Positions 27,130 to 36,483 of a DNA stretch of 64,000 nt are shown piece by piece. This stretch comes from Marinobacter maritimus (lineage in GTDB: Bacteria > Pseudomonadota > Gammaproteobacteria > Pseudomonadales > Oleiphilaceae): positions 186,001 to 250,000 of the forward strand of contig NZ_VCGW01000002.1 of assembly GCF_007671675.1 (NCBI RefSeq), written 5' to 3'. The position numbers were made by a program, and so were the translations under genes. The notes below the pieces were generated by a model, which was not told the origin of the DNA, did not search any database, and saw only the letters and a list, made by a program, of their open reading frames with translations. Numbering within the stretch: the stretch's first letter is position 1; the number at the start of each line of letters is the position of its first letter.

Positions 27130-28527
27130 TTAGTTTCTCAGCCCGCTCACCAGCTTGTCGATGCTGTCTTTGGCATCTCCGAACAGCATGCGGGCGTTGT
27201 CCTTGAAGAACAGAGGGTTTTCCACCCCGGAATAGCCTGTGGCCATACCCCGTTTGAGAATGACCACCTGCCGTGCCTTCCAGACTTCAAGCACTGGCAT
27301 GCCGGCGATCGGGCTGCCCGGGTCTTCTGCTGCGGCGGGGTTCACCGTGTCGTTGGCGCCGATAACCAGCACCACGTCTGTCGCCGGGAAGTCCGCGTTG
27401 ATTTCGTCCATTTCCAGCACTATGTCGTAGGGCACATGGGCCTCTGCCAACAACACGTTCATGTGGCCGGGTAGGCGGCCGGCAACCGGGTGAATGCCAA
27501 AACGCACATTCACGCCGCGCTCTCTCAGCAGTTTGGTCATATCACTGACCCCGCTCTGGGCCTGAGCCACGGCCATGCCGTAACCCGGCACGATAATCAC
27601 TGAATCGGCATTGCGCAGTTCCTCGCACACCTCGTCTGCACTGATCTCCACGGCCATCTGATCGTCAGAGCCCGCTGCGGCAGAGTTGCTGCTGGTCTGG
27701 CCAAAACCGCCAAGGATAACGCTGATAAATGACCGGTTCATGGCCTTGCACATGATGTAGCTTAGAATGGCACCGCTGCTGCCCACCAGCGCGCCGGTTA
27801 CGATCAGCAGGTCATTGCCCAGCATGAAGCCTATGGACGCTGCGGCCCATCCGGAATAGCTGTTGAGCATGGACACCACCACCGGCATGTCGGCACCGCC
27901 AATGGCCATGATCAGATGAACCCCCAAAACGGCGGCTATTACAGTCATCAGCACCAGGGCAAGTATGCCCAACGCCATACTGTCGGTACCCAGGAACCAG
28001 GCACCAAGTAGCACCGATACCGCGATTGCAGCGAGGTTCATCAGGTGTCGGCCTGGCAAGGTGAGGGCTTTGCTGTCGATACGGCCATCCAGCTTGCCGC
28101 AGGCCACCAATGAGCCAGTGAAGGTCACGGCGCCGATAAAGATGCCCACAAACACTTCCACCAACTTGATGGTGTGCTCGGCACCTGTGGTGTGAATCAA
28201 CGGGTCTATGTAGCCGGAAAAGCCCACCAACACAGCCGCCAGACCCACAAAGCTGTGCAGCAGCGCAACCAGTTGCGGCATCTGGGTCATTTCCACCTTG
28301 TTGGCGATGACAATGCCGATACTGGCGCCAGCCAACACCGAGATCACGATGGCGATGAGCCCGCTGTCACTGACACTGGCCATGGTCGCCACCAGCGCAA
28401 TGAGAATGCCGGCTACCCCGTAAAGGTTGCCCCGGCGCGCCGATTCCTGATGGCTCAAGCCTCCGAGGCTGAGAATAAACAATACACTGGCGACCACGTA
28501 GGCCACACTGACGAGTCCTGTACTCAT
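27130..28527 (-). CDS. pntB: NAD(P) transhydrogenase beta subunit
   Basis: The 465-residue protein has about nine membrane segments (residues 1-270) followed by the cytosolic NADP(H)-binding domain III. That domain includes [15 protein letters not shown], the [19 protein letters not shown] loop, [15 protein letters not shown] and the [16 protein letters not shown] segment. Together with PntA it uses the proton gradient to reduce NADP+ with NADH. It lies 12 bp after pntA on the same strand, one operon. Confidence 0.97.
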   Translation of the reverse strand: MSTGLVSVAYVVASVLFILSLGGLSHQESARRGNLYGVAGILIALVATMASVSDSGLIAIVISVLAGASIGIVIANKVEMTQMPQLVALLHSFVGLAAVLVGFSGYIDPLIHTTGAEHTIKLVEVFVGIFIGAVTFTGSLVACGKLDGRIDSKALTLPGRHLMNLAAIAVSVLLGAWFLGTDSMALGILALVLMTVIAAVLGVHLIMAIGGADMPVVVSMLNSYSGWAAASIGFMLGNDLLIVTGALVGSSGAILSYIMCKAMNRSFISVILGGFGQTSSNSAAAGSDDQMAVEISADEVCEELRNADSVIIVPGYGMAVAQAQSGVSDMTKLLRERGVNVRFGIHPVAGRLPGHMNVLLAEAHVPYDIVLEMDEINADFPATDVVLVIGANDTVNPAAAEDPGSPIAGMPVLEVWKARQVVILKRGMATGYSGVENPLFFKDNARMLFGDAKDSIDKLVSGLRN

Positions 28528-28539
28528 GGTGGTCGCCTC

Positions 28540-30117
28540 CTATCTGCGGAACATTTTGAGCATGCGATGGGTAACCCGGAAGCCACCCCCTACGTTGATG
28601 CTGGCAATCAGCACCGCCACAAACGCCATGATTCCGACCGCGACGTTTTCTGCCTGGGCCAGGTGCAACATGGCACCAATCACGATAATGCCGCTGATGG
28701 CGTTGGTTACACTCATCAGGGGTGTGTGCAGGGAGGCGGTTACGTTCCAGACAACCTGCCAGCCAATGAAGCAGGCCAGCACAAACACCGTAAAGTGCCT
28801 GAGAAAGCTCTCCGGTGCGTGAGCGCCAACGCCATACAGCGCAGCAAGGGTGACAATCAATACAGCACCCTTGCCAATCAGGCTGCGGCGCTGAGACTCC
28901 TTGTGCGCGGCCGCTTTCTGTTCTGCTGACGGCTCCTCAGTGCCCGGCGCGGGTTTGGGGCTCGTTGGTGTCTGCGGTTGTGGCGGTGGCCAGGTCACAT
29001 CCTGATCCAGCACAACGGTAAGACCCCGAATCACGTCGTCGTCCATATTCACCTGGGGCTGGCCGTCTTTCTCTGGCGTCAGTTCAGTCATCAGGTGGAA
29101 AAGGTTGGTGGCGTAGAGATCACTGGCCACTTTGGCCATGCGACTGGGCAGATCCGTGTAGCCAATCAACGTGACGTCGTGCTGCTCGACAATTTTGCCC
29201 GGCTCGGTGAGTTCGCAGTTACCGCCGCGTTCTGATGCCAGATCGACTATCACACTGCCGGGCTTCATGGATTTCACCATCTCGGCAGTGATCAGCTTGG
29301 GCGCCGGCTTGCCGGGAATCAGAGCGGTGGTGATGATGATGTCGACTTCTTTGGCCTGCTCGGCAAACAGCGCCATTTCTGCCTTGATGAACTCATCGCT
29401 CATCTGCTTGGCGTAACCGCCTGTGCCGCTGCCTTCTTCCTCACCAAAATCCAGCTGCAAAAATTCGGCACCCATGCTTTCAATCTGTTCCTTCACTTCC
29501 AGCCGGGTATCAAACGCCCGCACGATAGCTCCCAGGCTGTTAGCTGCGCCCACCGCCGCAAGCCCTGCTACACCAGCCCCGATAACCATTACCTTGGCTG
29601 GCGGCACCTTGCCTGCTGCCGTTATCTGGCCGGTGAAAAAGCGCCCGAAGTGATTGGCCGCCTCCACCACAGCGCGGTATCCGGCGATGTTGGCCATGGC
29701 GCTCAGTGCATCCATTTTCTGGGCGCGGCTGATCCGGGGCAGGCTGTCGATGGCGAATGTGGTGATTTTTCGGGCCGCAAGTTTACTCAGAAGTTCAGAG
29801 TTCTGAGCAGGCCAGATATAACTGATGAGAAAGCCACCCTCTTTCATCAGATCGGCTTCATGCTTGCCCAGCGCCGGGTTCTCCATGGGAGCGCGAACCT
29901 TCAGAATGAAATCCGCGCCGCTCCACAACGAGTGGGCATCGGCGGCAATGGTCGCACCAACGGCTTCATAGGCTTCATCGCGGTAATGCGCCGCTTCGCC
30001 CGCACCGGACTCAACCGCGACTTCGTAGCCCAAAGCAATCAGCTTGTGTACCGATGGCGGTGTTGCTGCAACCCGTCGCTCGTCTGTAAATATCTCTTTC
30101 GGAATACCAATCTTCAT
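28540..30117 (-). CDS. pntA: NAD(P) transhydrogenase alpha subunit
   Basis: The 525-residue protein is the full-length alpha subunit. The NAD(H)-binding domain I (1-380) carries the Rossmann [20 protein letters not shown], a RxxDVI-like stretch and the [13 protein letters not shown] segment. A proline-rich linker (about 385-410) leads to four C-terminal membrane helices. Some bacteria split this subunit in two (PntAA/PntAB); here it is fused as in E. coli. It is divergent from marC, with about 160 bp between the starts. Confidence 0.97.
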   Translation of the reverse strand: MKIGIPKEIFTDERRVAATPPSVHKLIALGYEVAVESGAGEAAHYRDEAYEAVGATIAADAHSLWSGADFILKVRAPMENPALGKHEADLMKEGGFLISYIWPAQNSELLSKLAARKITTFAIDSLPRISRAQKMDALSAMANIAGYRAVVEAANHFGRFFTGQITAAGKVPPAKVMVIGAGVAGLAAVGAANSLGAIVRAFDTRLEVKEQIESMGAEFLQLDFGEEEGSGTGGYAKQMSDEFIKAEMALFAEQAKEVDIIITTALIPGKPAPKLITAEMVKSMKPGSVIVDLASERGGNCELTEPGKIVEQHDVTLIGYTDLPSRMAKVASDLYATNLFHLMTELTPEKDGQPQVNMDDDVIRGLTVVLDQDVTWPPPQPQTPTSPKPAPGTEEPSAEQKAAAHKESQRRSLIGKGAVLIVTLAALYGVGAHAPESFLRHFTVFVLACFIGWQVVWNVTASLHTPLMSVTNAISGIIVIGAMLHLAQAENVAVGIMAFVAVLIASINVGGGFRVTHRMLKMFRR

Positions 30118-30276
30118 GATGCAAACGCCCTCTGTTTGGACCCCTGAAACAAATGTGAGCTACCTACATCCTAGTGCAAGTTCAAGACTTTGCCTGCCAT
30201 ACGTTCTGTTGCGTACGGCAGGCATCCGGATAAGGCGCTATGCTTCGCGTTTTTGCACCCGCCAGGACTTTTTTCG

Positions 30277-30915
30277 ATGTTCGAGATGTTTTTCAGTACG
30301 TATATCAGTAGTACGATCCGCTTTCTGTTTCTGCTGGCCCCTTTCTTTGCGGTATCCATGTTTATCGCGTTGACCCGTGGGCTGCCTGCGGCCGAAAAAG
30401 TCTCGATTATTCGCCGGGCATGCATCGCGGCCTCCGTTATGGGCGTAATATTGTTCTTTGGTGGGCCGGTGCTGTTCAGTGCCATTGGTATTACTCTGGA
30501 TTCCTTTCGCATTGGTGCCGGCACTCTGCTGTTCCTGACCGCCATCAGCCTGGTCACTAGCGGCACCCGCAACCACGCCACTGGCCTGCCGGAGGAAGAT
30601 CGCGACGACATCGCTGTGGTGCCACTGGCGGTTCCGGTGATGATTGGTCCCGCCACCATCGGTGCCATTCTGGTATACGGCGCTGAGCTCAAGAATGTAC
30701 CGGAAGTCGCCGGGGGCCTGTTTGGGCTACTTTCCGGTCTGCTGATCCTGGGTATCTTGCTGCATCTGTCCGGGTATCTGGAAAAGGCCCTGGGTAAAAC
30801 TGGCCTCAACATTCTCTCTAAAATCAGCGGCCTGGTACTCTCGGCCATGGCCGCAGAAATTGTTCTGACAGGCATTACCGGCTTTATCTCCAGTACGGGT
30901 CTGATAGGAGCCTAA
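30277..30915 (+). CDS. MarC family (UPF0056) inner-membrane protein
   Basis: The 212-residue protein has six predicted membrane segments and the family's conserved LAPFFAVSMFIALTRG at the start and VPLAVPVMIGPATIGAILV in the middle. MarC proteins were once thought to give multiple antibiotic resistance, but that has been withdrawn; function is unknown. A longer in-frame ATG at 30190 gives a polar leader that does not fit, and AGGA at 30264 precedes the chosen start. It ends 9 bp before chaC, so the two are likely co-transcribed. Confidence 0.88.
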   Translation: MFEMFFSTYISSTIRFLFLLAPFFAVSMFIALTRGLPAAEKVSIIRRACIAASVMGVILFFGGPVLFSAIGITLDSFRIGAGTLLFLTAISLVTSGTRNHATGLPEEDRDDIAVVPLAVPVMIGPATIGAILVYGAELKNVPEVAGGLFGLLSGLLILGILLHLSGYLEKALGKTGLNILSKISGLVLSAMAAEIVLTGITGFISSTGLIGA

Positions 30916-30924
30916 GGAGGCGCG

Positions 30925-31488
30925 ATGTCCAACGACACCATAGAGCGCAACCGAAACCGGCAGGACTTCTCCGGCATAGAATCGATCTGGCTGTTCGGTT
31001 ATGGCTCGCTGATTTACAAAGTGGATTTCCCGTTTCTGGAACAACGCCCCGCTTCAATCCACGGCTGGGCACGTCGGTTCTGGCAGGGATCTCACGATCA
31101 CCGCGGTACGCCGGAAGCTCCGGGCCGTGTGGTTACGCTTATTGAACAGCCCGGAGCCATATGCAAAGGCATGGCTTTCCGGGTGTCACCGATAGTGTTT
31201 GAGTATTTGGATGTGCGGGAGAAGAATGGCTACCTGCGATTCACCACAACCCTGACGTTCAATAACGGCAGTCATGGCGAGGGGTTGGTTTACATTGCCA
31301 CAGAGGACAATGAAGCGTTCCTTGGCCATGCTCCGGAAGCGGATATAGCCCGTCAGATTGCTTCAGCCGTTGGCCCTAGCGGCCTTAATTCTGAATATTT
31401 GTTGAGACTTGCAGAATCTTTGCGTGCACTGGGTGATGAGTGTTCGCACACATTTTCTATAGAGGCATTCTTAAAGGCAGACTCTTGA
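30925..31488 (+). CDS. chaC: Gamma-glutamylcyclotransferase, ChaC family
   Basis: The 187-residue cytosolic enzyme carries the family's LFGYGSLIYKVDFPF loop at residue 22-37, which holds the gamma-glutamyl group, and the FWQGSHDHRGTPEAPGRVVTL segment. The catalytic Glu lies in YLDVREKNGY. ChaC-type enzymes cleave glutathione to 5-oxoproline and Cys-Gly. A GGAGG precedes the ATG. It is the last core gene before the accessory block; the tRNA-Leu-like fragment starts 12 bp after its stop. Confidence 0.92.
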   Translation: MSNDTIERNRNRQDFSGIESIWLFGYGSLIYKVDFPFLEQRPASIHGWARRFWQGSHDHRGTPEAPGRVVTLIEQPGAICKGMAFRVSPIVFEYLDVREKNGYLRFTTTLTFNNGSHGEGLVYIATEDNEAFLGHAPEADIARQIASAVGPSGLNSEYLLRLAESLRALGDECSHTFSIEAFLKADS

Positions 31489-31499
31489 GCCAGCCATCG

Positions 31500-31525
31500 T
31501 GGGCGAGGGGCGGGATTGAACCCCC
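31500..31525 (-). other. Fragment resembling the 3' end of tRNA-Leu (possible attachment-site scar)
   Basis: Read on the minus strand, this stretch follows the last 28 nt of a bacterial tRNA-Leu (T-stem and TTCAA loop, acceptor CCCTCGC, CCA end), as I recall E. coli leu tRNA, with about 25 of 28 positions kept: two single-base losses and one G/C change. The tRNA body is missing; only 7 bp separate it from the left end of the IS remnant. 3' ends of tRNA-Leu are common phage and island insertion sites. Confidence 0.45.
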
Positions 31526-31599
31526 GGGCAGGTGTAGTGGTTCAATGATTCCGGACACCAACGTAGGTGGTAAGATCGCCACCATAAACGAGGTGTCTG

Positions 31600-31869
31600 A
31601 TGACCAGAAAGCGACGTTCTTTTTCTCCTGAGTTCAAACAGGAAGCAGCCAGCTTGGTGCTGGATCAAGGTTACACGATTCCCCAGGCGAGCGTGTCCCT
31701 GGGAATTGGTGAAAGCGCTATCCGGCGCTGGGTTAACCAACTGACCGAGGAGCGTGACGGTGTCACTCCGAAGGGCAAGGCGTTAACCCCGGAGCAGCGC
31801 CGTATTCAGGAGCTGGAAGCCCGCTGCAAGCGTCTTGAACAGGAGAAAGACATACTAAAAAAGCACCGC
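31600..31869 (+). pseudogene. IS3-family transposase OrfA, frameshifted
   Basis: The frame starts at the ATG at 31600 with a helix-turn-helix of the IS3 type (RSFSPEFKQEAASLVLDQGY, then SLGIGESAIRRWVNQ) and a leucine-zipper-like C-part (RIQELEARCKRLEQEKDILKK). After the A6G run near 31857 the usual ending TALLMSDDMNRTC reads in another frame, so one base has been lost next to the normal programmed-frameshift site. The open frame then continues by chance into OrfB-like sequence to 31995. Confidence 0.8.
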
Positions 31870-31894
31870 TCTCTTGATGTCGGACGACATGAAT

Positions 31895-32347
31895 CGTACG
31901 TGCTGATAGACCAGTTGAGTGAGCGAATGCCTGTTGAAATGGTCTGCTCAGCGAGGAAGGCGTTGTCGTCGGCCGCTTCAAGGTTCGACGATTGATGAGT
32001 GAGCTGGGGCTGATCTGTAAGCAGCCGGGCCCTCACGCCTACAAGCAGGCGACCGTTGAGCGACCGGATGTCCCGAACCATCTGGCTCGTGAGTTTACGG
32101 TAAACCGGCCGAATCAGGCGTGGTGTGGTGACATAGGAGCGTCAACGCACCGATAGAGAGGCTGTTCCGGAGCCTGAAATCTGAATGGATACCGGCCCTG
32201 GGATATCGGAATCTACCTGAGGCCAAAAAAGATGTTGGTGGCTATCTAATGGACTATTACAACCGGCAGCGACCTCACACATTCAATGATGGCATTCCGC
32301 CCGTTGCAGCTGAGGAAAACCTCAAAATACTGTCCGGGATTAGTTGA
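31895..32347 (+). pseudogene. IS3-family transposase OrfB, remnant with internal deletions
   Basis: Three disconnected pieces of the DDE integrase can be read. These are an N-terminal piece (LIDQLSERMPVEMVCSA), a middle piece ending in PNQAWCGDI, which contains the first catalytic Asp, and a C-terminal piece from IERLFRSLKSEW to the TGA at 32345, with the LGYRNLPEAKKDVGGYLMDYYN segment and the typical RPH motif. The central part with the second Asp is deleted. It cannot make an active transposase. Confidence 0.8.
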
Positions 32348-32565
32348 CCACTACAATTACATCCGCCTTTAAACAAAAGCGAACCTTGGTAATAAAGGTG
32401 CTGGGGTAGGGCAGGGTACTAGACGGTCCTGGTTGAACCGAAGGCTGCCTAATGAACAGTCAGAGATCTGTTTGAGGCTGTGAGCATGTGGGAAATTGGG
32501 TTATGCCTCCTTAGAGTCTTAAGTAACTGCCCTGGCTCAAGAACAGGGAGTGCCTACTTTAAAAC

Positions 32566-33651
32566 ATGGTTTTAAAAAAGCTCTTAAAAACAATATCTCG
32601 CGCGGCTATAAGAACAGTATGCGACAAGCGACTGGCGGAGAATAATCTAGGATTGGAACCTCATATCCTCGTCGTTCGATGGGATAACAAATTAGGGGAT
32701 GCTATAGTTTCATCCTTCTTCTATAGAGAAGCGAAAAAACTGAACGCCAAAGTTACGGTTCTTACCACACCTGAGCTAGAACCTTTATATACCAAGGACT
32801 TTGGGGTAGAGCACATTATCGCAACTAGTCCAAATCCCAGTTTTGGTGAGCTCCGGACAATAGCTAAACAACTGGAGCAAGTAGATGCGGTGGTTCATTT
32901 GGTTGGTAGAGTTCAGCCGAGTGAAATATTGTTTTTCTATTTGCTCCAACCTGTGCTCATTTATTCACTGGACGATGCGCTGCTATGTGTGAACCGTAAG
33001 TTCAATGCGCGAACTGCAGGGCAATCATTTGCCTTAAAGTATGAAGCAATACTTCGTGATCTGGGTTTGAAATCGGTTAACAACGAGTATGTGATACCTT
33101 GGCCTGAGAACCCCAAGCGATTGGTAGATGTGCCAGAAATTTTGTTCAACCCGTACGCAAGCCGTCCGGATAAGAGTATCAGCCACGAAAAATCGCTAGA
33201 GCTGCTTTGCAGAGTCGCCAAAAAATACCCGCAACAAATTATCGGCGTCCTCAGCAATAATTCGGACAGACCAAAGGCTGAGAAACTTGTTGAGGAAATC
33301 AATCTCTCGAATGTACTTGCTTTGAGCGATGTTGATACGCCTCAGGATGTCGCCTTTTTGATGAGTCAGGTTGAAGTCGTAATTTCCGTAGACACCGCAA
33401 TTGTTCATTTAGCGGTGGGGCTGGGGAAGAAGTTAATTGCCATATACCCTTATACAAAAGAGCCCAACCCTTGGCTGCCACCGCTATGTGACAATGTTGC
33501 GGTTGTTCTTAGCTATCATGATACCTCTCGCTACGATCGAACTGGCGTTAAAAATATGAATTTATTCAGTAGCCTAGAGGTAATGAGTACGCTAGAGCCT
33601 TGGATTAAGTTCGAGAAACGAGAACTCAATGTGGACTTGGATTCCTACTAG
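32566..33651 (+). CDS. GT9-family glycosyltransferase (heptosyltransferase-like)
   Basis: The 361-residue protein has the two-lobe GT-B layout of LPS heptosyltransferases: HILVVRWDNKLGDAIVSSFFYREAKKL in the N-lobe and, in the C-lobe, VEVVISVDTAIVHLAVGLGKKLIAIYPYTKEPNPWLPP. The SVDTAIVHLAxGLGKK motif is diagnostic. Codon use is clearly AT-richer than in flanking core genes. The ribosome site is weak. It faces the minus-strand operon that follows and lies directly after the IS remnant. It would add a sugar to LPS core or another envelope glycan; the substrate is unknown. Confidence 0.85.
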   Translation: MVLKKLLKTISRAAIRTVCDKRLAENNLGLEPHILVVRWDNKLGDAIVSSFFYREAKKLNAKVTVLTTPELEPLYTKDFGVEHIIATSPNPSFGELRTIAKQLEQVDAVVHLVGRVQPSEILFFYLLQPVLIYSLDDALLCVNRKFNARTAGQSFALKYEAILRDLGLKSVNNEYVIPWPENPKRLVDVPEILFNPYASRPDKSISHEKSLELLCRVAKKYPQQIIGVLSNNSDRPKAEKLVEEINLSNVLALSDVDTPQDVAFLMSQVEVVISVDTAIVHLAVGLGKKLIAIYPYTKEPNPWLPPLCDNVAVVLSYHDTSRYDRTGVKNMNLFSSLEVMSTLEPWIKFEKRELNVDLDSY

Positions 33652-33676
33652 GAATGGCATTCCTGTTGTCCGTAAC

Positions 33677-34483
33677 TTATCGGCTCACCAGTTGTTCCAG
33701 TCGTTCAGCTTCTCCGATCCAGTAACCCGGATCGCCGTCAATGTGAAGGAATAGCTTGGAAAGTAGCGTCCCACCCTCCAAAAAATCTGAAACGGACTCA
33801 ATGTGATTGGAGGTGCGAGTGAAATAGGTGTTATAGAGTTTGAGCAATGATGGCTTCGCTAAGAGGAAGTCTTCCGGTTCGACATCTCGGCGGCTCATAA
33901 CCTCGCAAGTAGAGAAGTTATAGGAAGGTCTGTAGCCTGGATCCACGTTGGAATGAGGGATTGGATGCAAATTGCTTTCCTGCTCAGCGATTATCTCTCG
34001 GATTTCTCCCGGATTACCCCAGTCGTGCTTGTTTTTAATAAACCCCTTTTCAATAGCTTCACCGAGGATTGGATTGCCTGGCTTGGACCCGAATAGCGCT
34101 TCGCTGTACCAATGAAGCTCTTCCGTGAGCCCGTTGGGGAAAAGATTGCCGCTTGGGTCATGGAATAAGAGCGTATCGGCATCCAACCACGCACCTCCAT
34201 GCCTATAGACAAATGCCAGCCGAATGTAGTCGCTTTTGGCAACAATCGATTCGATTCCAGAGTTCATTTTAAAGGGAAGAGGGTTGAATGCCCAATTGGT
34301 TTCTAGGGTGGTGGAGTCAATATACTGTGAAGCATTGGAGGTGGTAAGTAGAAGAAACTTATCTCCTAAAGCCCTTCGCATAGATGCGATAGCTAACGCG
34401 ACCCAGGGAGGAATGCGGCTCCCGGGGGCCGTTTCCCAATACGTCACATATTTTGGGATGGCGTTCCCTGCTGAAGTTACCAT
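33677..34483 (-). CDS. GT32-like glycosyltransferase with DxD motif
   Basis: The 268-residue protein resembles capsule-type glycosyltransferases of the GT32/Gly_transf_sug group: KYVTYWETAPGSRIPPWVALAIASMRR (like the common IPKxIHxxW opening), then SDYIRLAFVYRHGGAWLDADTLLF, with the metal-binding DAD at 101-103. The family moves a sugar from a nucleotide-sugar in the cytosol. It is the last gene of the four-gene minus-strand operon and overlaps the phosphoribosyltransferase-like gene by 7 bp. An acceptor made by the operon is plausible but unproven. Confidence 0.75.
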   Translation of the reverse strand: MVTSAGNAIPKYVTYWETAPGSRIPPWVALAIASMRRALGDKFLLLTTSNASQYIDSTTLETNWAFNPLPFKMNSGIESIVAKSDYIRLAFVYRHGGAWLDADTLLFHDPSGNLFPNGLTEELHWYSEALFGSKPGNPILGEAIEKGFIKNKHDWGNPGEIREIIAEQESNLHPIPHSNVDPGYRPSYNFSTCEVMSRRDVEPEDFLLAKPSLLKLYNTYFTRTSNHIESVSDFLEGGTLLSKLFLHIDGDPGYWIGEAERLEQLVSR

Positions 34484-35613
34484 TCAGTAGACAGTCCTTT
34501 TGAATCGAGTAGTCCAGCGTCATAGAGATATTTCCTCAGCAATCTAAGAGATGGTCTTGTGTCCTCTCTCCTCATGAGCTCGCTTCCTAGTGCCGCTTTG
34601 TAGAGCTCCAGCAGATTTTTTATAGGTAATTGCGGCAAAAACTCACTGAGCTTGGCCTGATTCTTCTTTGAAAAGACTAAGCGAACGGTTCGAAGAATTG
34701 GTTGGAAATCTGAACTGCTGAGTATTGAGTAAACTGTTTCATCAAGAACTTCTTTAACTAAAGCGGTGTTAAGTCTTTCCTCAATATTTGCTTGTGAAAG
34801 TGATAGCCGTGGGTCGATAGCGATTGGGTAGATTGATTGGAAGGACTTGGCTCCATTGATAGTGGATTCATAAAGAACCTTATCTGCCGTGGCCCCGGTA
34901 ACCAGAACATCGTCTCCGAAAATTACGTGCACCCCTCCCCAGCGATAAAAATTTTCTGCAGGGATAACGTGATCTTGGGTACGATTCACGATTTCGCGCT
35001 CTTCCGCCGAGAGAGCTCCGTAGTTCTCACAGGGAGGTGCGATTCTAGGCAGCCTCACCTCGACAATTGTGGGAAGTTCAAGATTAGCGAGTTTGAGATT
35101 GATCTCTCGGACGACAATGGAATAGAGGACGTTCGAAGTTGAAGGAACATTTCGCCAACCCGTCGTCATCATAACGACCGTATCGTTTCGTTCTTTGGCT
35201 TCGCGAAAGAGCCTAGCCCAATGGGATTCTGGCTGATCCAGTTGAGCTGAGAGGTAATTGATTATTGAAAAGGCGAGTGCATTGATGTCTTGTATGCTTC
35301 CATGCTTTGCTCGGCTGTACGATACTACCAGTTCGTCCGCGTCCAATCCGGTACCCATGTAATTAAAGGCACCGGGAGCTACCTCGGTCAAATAGTTCAA
35401 AGCGTGGCCACCAAAAATGGAGACGTATTGATCCATGCTGATATGTTCGCTGGCAAACAATCCCGCAGCCAAAGATCGGAAGCCTTTCTCAGCGTAGCTA
35501 GGATCGTTTTTGGATCGGTTATGCTCAAAGAACTCGAGTTGAACATGAGAGGGCTTTTCCAAAATCTCGTATAAGCTTGGTTGACTGCCCGTGTCCGGAT
35601 TTTTGATTGTCAC
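34477..35613 (-). CDS. Phosphoribosyltransferase-like protein of unknown role
   Basis: The 378-residue soluble protein has a PRPP-binding-type motif at about 228-242: VHVIFGDDVLVTGAT, close to the V-x-DDV-xTGAT loop of type I phosphoribosyltransferases. Upstream, VSIFGGHALNYLTEVAPGAFNYMG and ADELVVSYSRAKHGS are unusual for purine or pyrimidine salvage enzymes, and the family is longer than the normal 180-240 residues. PRTases of this larger type occur in uncharacterised biosynthetic and tellurite-linked clusters, as I recall. The start is GTG at 35613 with an AAGTGA-like site. It follows the PHP gene by 18 bp and overlaps the GT32 gene. Confidence 0.6.
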   Translation of the reverse strand: MTIKNPDTGSQPSLYEILEKPSHVQLEFFEHNRSKNDPSYAEKGFRSLAAGLFASEHISMDQYVSIFGGHALNYLTEVAPGAFNYMGTGLDADELVVSYSRAKHGSIQDINALAFSIINYLSAQLDQPESHWARLFREAKERNDTVVMMTTGWRNVPSTSNVLYSIVVREINLKLANLELPTIVEVRLPRIAPPCENYGALSAEEREIVNRTQDHVIPAENFYRWGGVHVIFGDDVLVTGATADKVLYESTINGAKSFQSIYPIAIDPRLSLSQANIEERLNTALVKEVLDETVYSILSSSDFQPILRTVRLVFSKKNQAKLSEFLPQLPIKNLLELYKAALGSELMRREDTRPSLRLLRKYLYDAGLLDSKGLSTEW

Positions 35614-35631
35614 AATTTAGTCACTTACTAG

Positions 35632-36483
35632 TTAGGCGATTGGTTTTCTGGTAGATGCGTCTGGTCTCAGGCGGTTTACCGGCACGTCGACTCGCCTTCG
35701 GCGTTCGTAGTAACTCACTGTGTGAAGCCCAGCTGGCTGGAGAACGTTTAGCATCTCTTGGATGCCGGCACCTACGTCTCGGGGGGTGTGGGCGTCTGCC
35801 CCGATGGTGAACGAGGTATGATGAGAGATTAGTTTTGGTAAAAGGCCCAAACTTGGGTATGACCACAATCCAGCTATTTTTGCGCCACTACAAGGGTCGA
35901 ACGAAGATTTTCGGAGTCCTGAGGCATTGAGTTCGAACGATATATCGTATTCACGAAAAAGAGGCAAAAGCCTTTCGAATCTCTGATCGACTACATTGGC
36001 CTGAACCCCTCTTAGTAATGTGTCTGCATGCCCTACTGCATCAAAAAGACCACAGCTCAGCAACCCTTCCATATTATCAAAGTAATGATCCACGAAATCT
36101 GGATCCGCGAGTCGAGGTAAGTCCCAAACTCTTACCAGTTCGCCTGTTGAAAGGCGAACATAGTGAATTGAACCGATGGCAAAATCTATGTCATATCTGC
36201 TTTGTAAGTTCCGATTATATTCATCTGTGCCCGGCATATAGTCGAACTCAAGTCCTGAAAGAATTTGAATCCGTCCTCTGAAGTTTTGTCTAGCCTGCTC
36301 GATATCCTCGAAATACCGGTCGAGTTCCGTCTCTAGGAGACGATTGTCGGAATCGACGGGGAATGGCGCATGGTCTGTGATCGTGAGGACTTCGATCCCC
36401 GCAGATATGGCTGCACATACCAAGTCATCGACAGTGCCTTCTGCGTGCTTCGAGTACATGGTGTGCGAGTGAGAGTCGATCAT
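35632..36483 (-). CDS. PHP-domain phosphoesterase (HisK-type histidinol-phosphatase-like)
   Basis: The 283-residue protein has all the metal-site signatures of the PHP fold: HSH at 5-7, DH at 37-38 (TITDHAPF), Glu79, His107 (GSIHYV), His152 (VGHADTLL) and DAH at 230-232. Stand-alone members of this size include HisK histidinol phosphatases, which hydrolyse a phosphate monoester with a trinuclear metal centre. It is unlikely to serve histidine synthesis here, since no his gene is near and the neighbours are a radical SAM and a PRTase-like protein. Its start overlaps the radical SAM stop by 4 bp (ATGA). Confidence 0.82.
   Translation of the reverse strand: MIDSHSHTMYSKHAEGTVDDLVCAAISAGIEVLTITDHAPFPVDSDNRLLETELDRYFEDIEQARQNFRGRIQILSGLEFDYMPGTDEYNRNLQSRYDIDFAIGSIHYVRLSTGELVRVWDLPRLADPDFVDHYFDNMEGLLSCGLFDAVGHADTLLRGVQANVVDQRFERLLPLFREYDISFELNASGLRKSSFDPCSGAKIAGLWSYPSLGLLPKLISHHTSFTIGADAHTPRDVGAGIQEMLNVLQPAGLHTVSYYERRRRVDVPVNRLRPDASTRKPIA

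Larger units (their letters stand above)
31533..32355 (+). mobile_element. Decayed IS3-family insertion sequence
   Basis: The element is 823 bp with imperfect 26-bp terminal inverted repeats: left end 31533-31558 starting TGTAGTGGT, right end 32330-32355, 20 of 26 identical. Inside are an orfA with a single-base loss and an orfB with at least two deletions. Full IS3-family elements are about 1.2-1.5 kb, so roughly a third is gone. No target duplication is visible: the flanking bases are AGG and ATT. It marks the left part of the accessory block and cannot move by itself. Confidence 0.85.

Noticed and set aside
31995..32165. An active IS3 transposase
   Set aside because: The frame is broken by a base loss and at least two deletions, including the second catalytic Asp.
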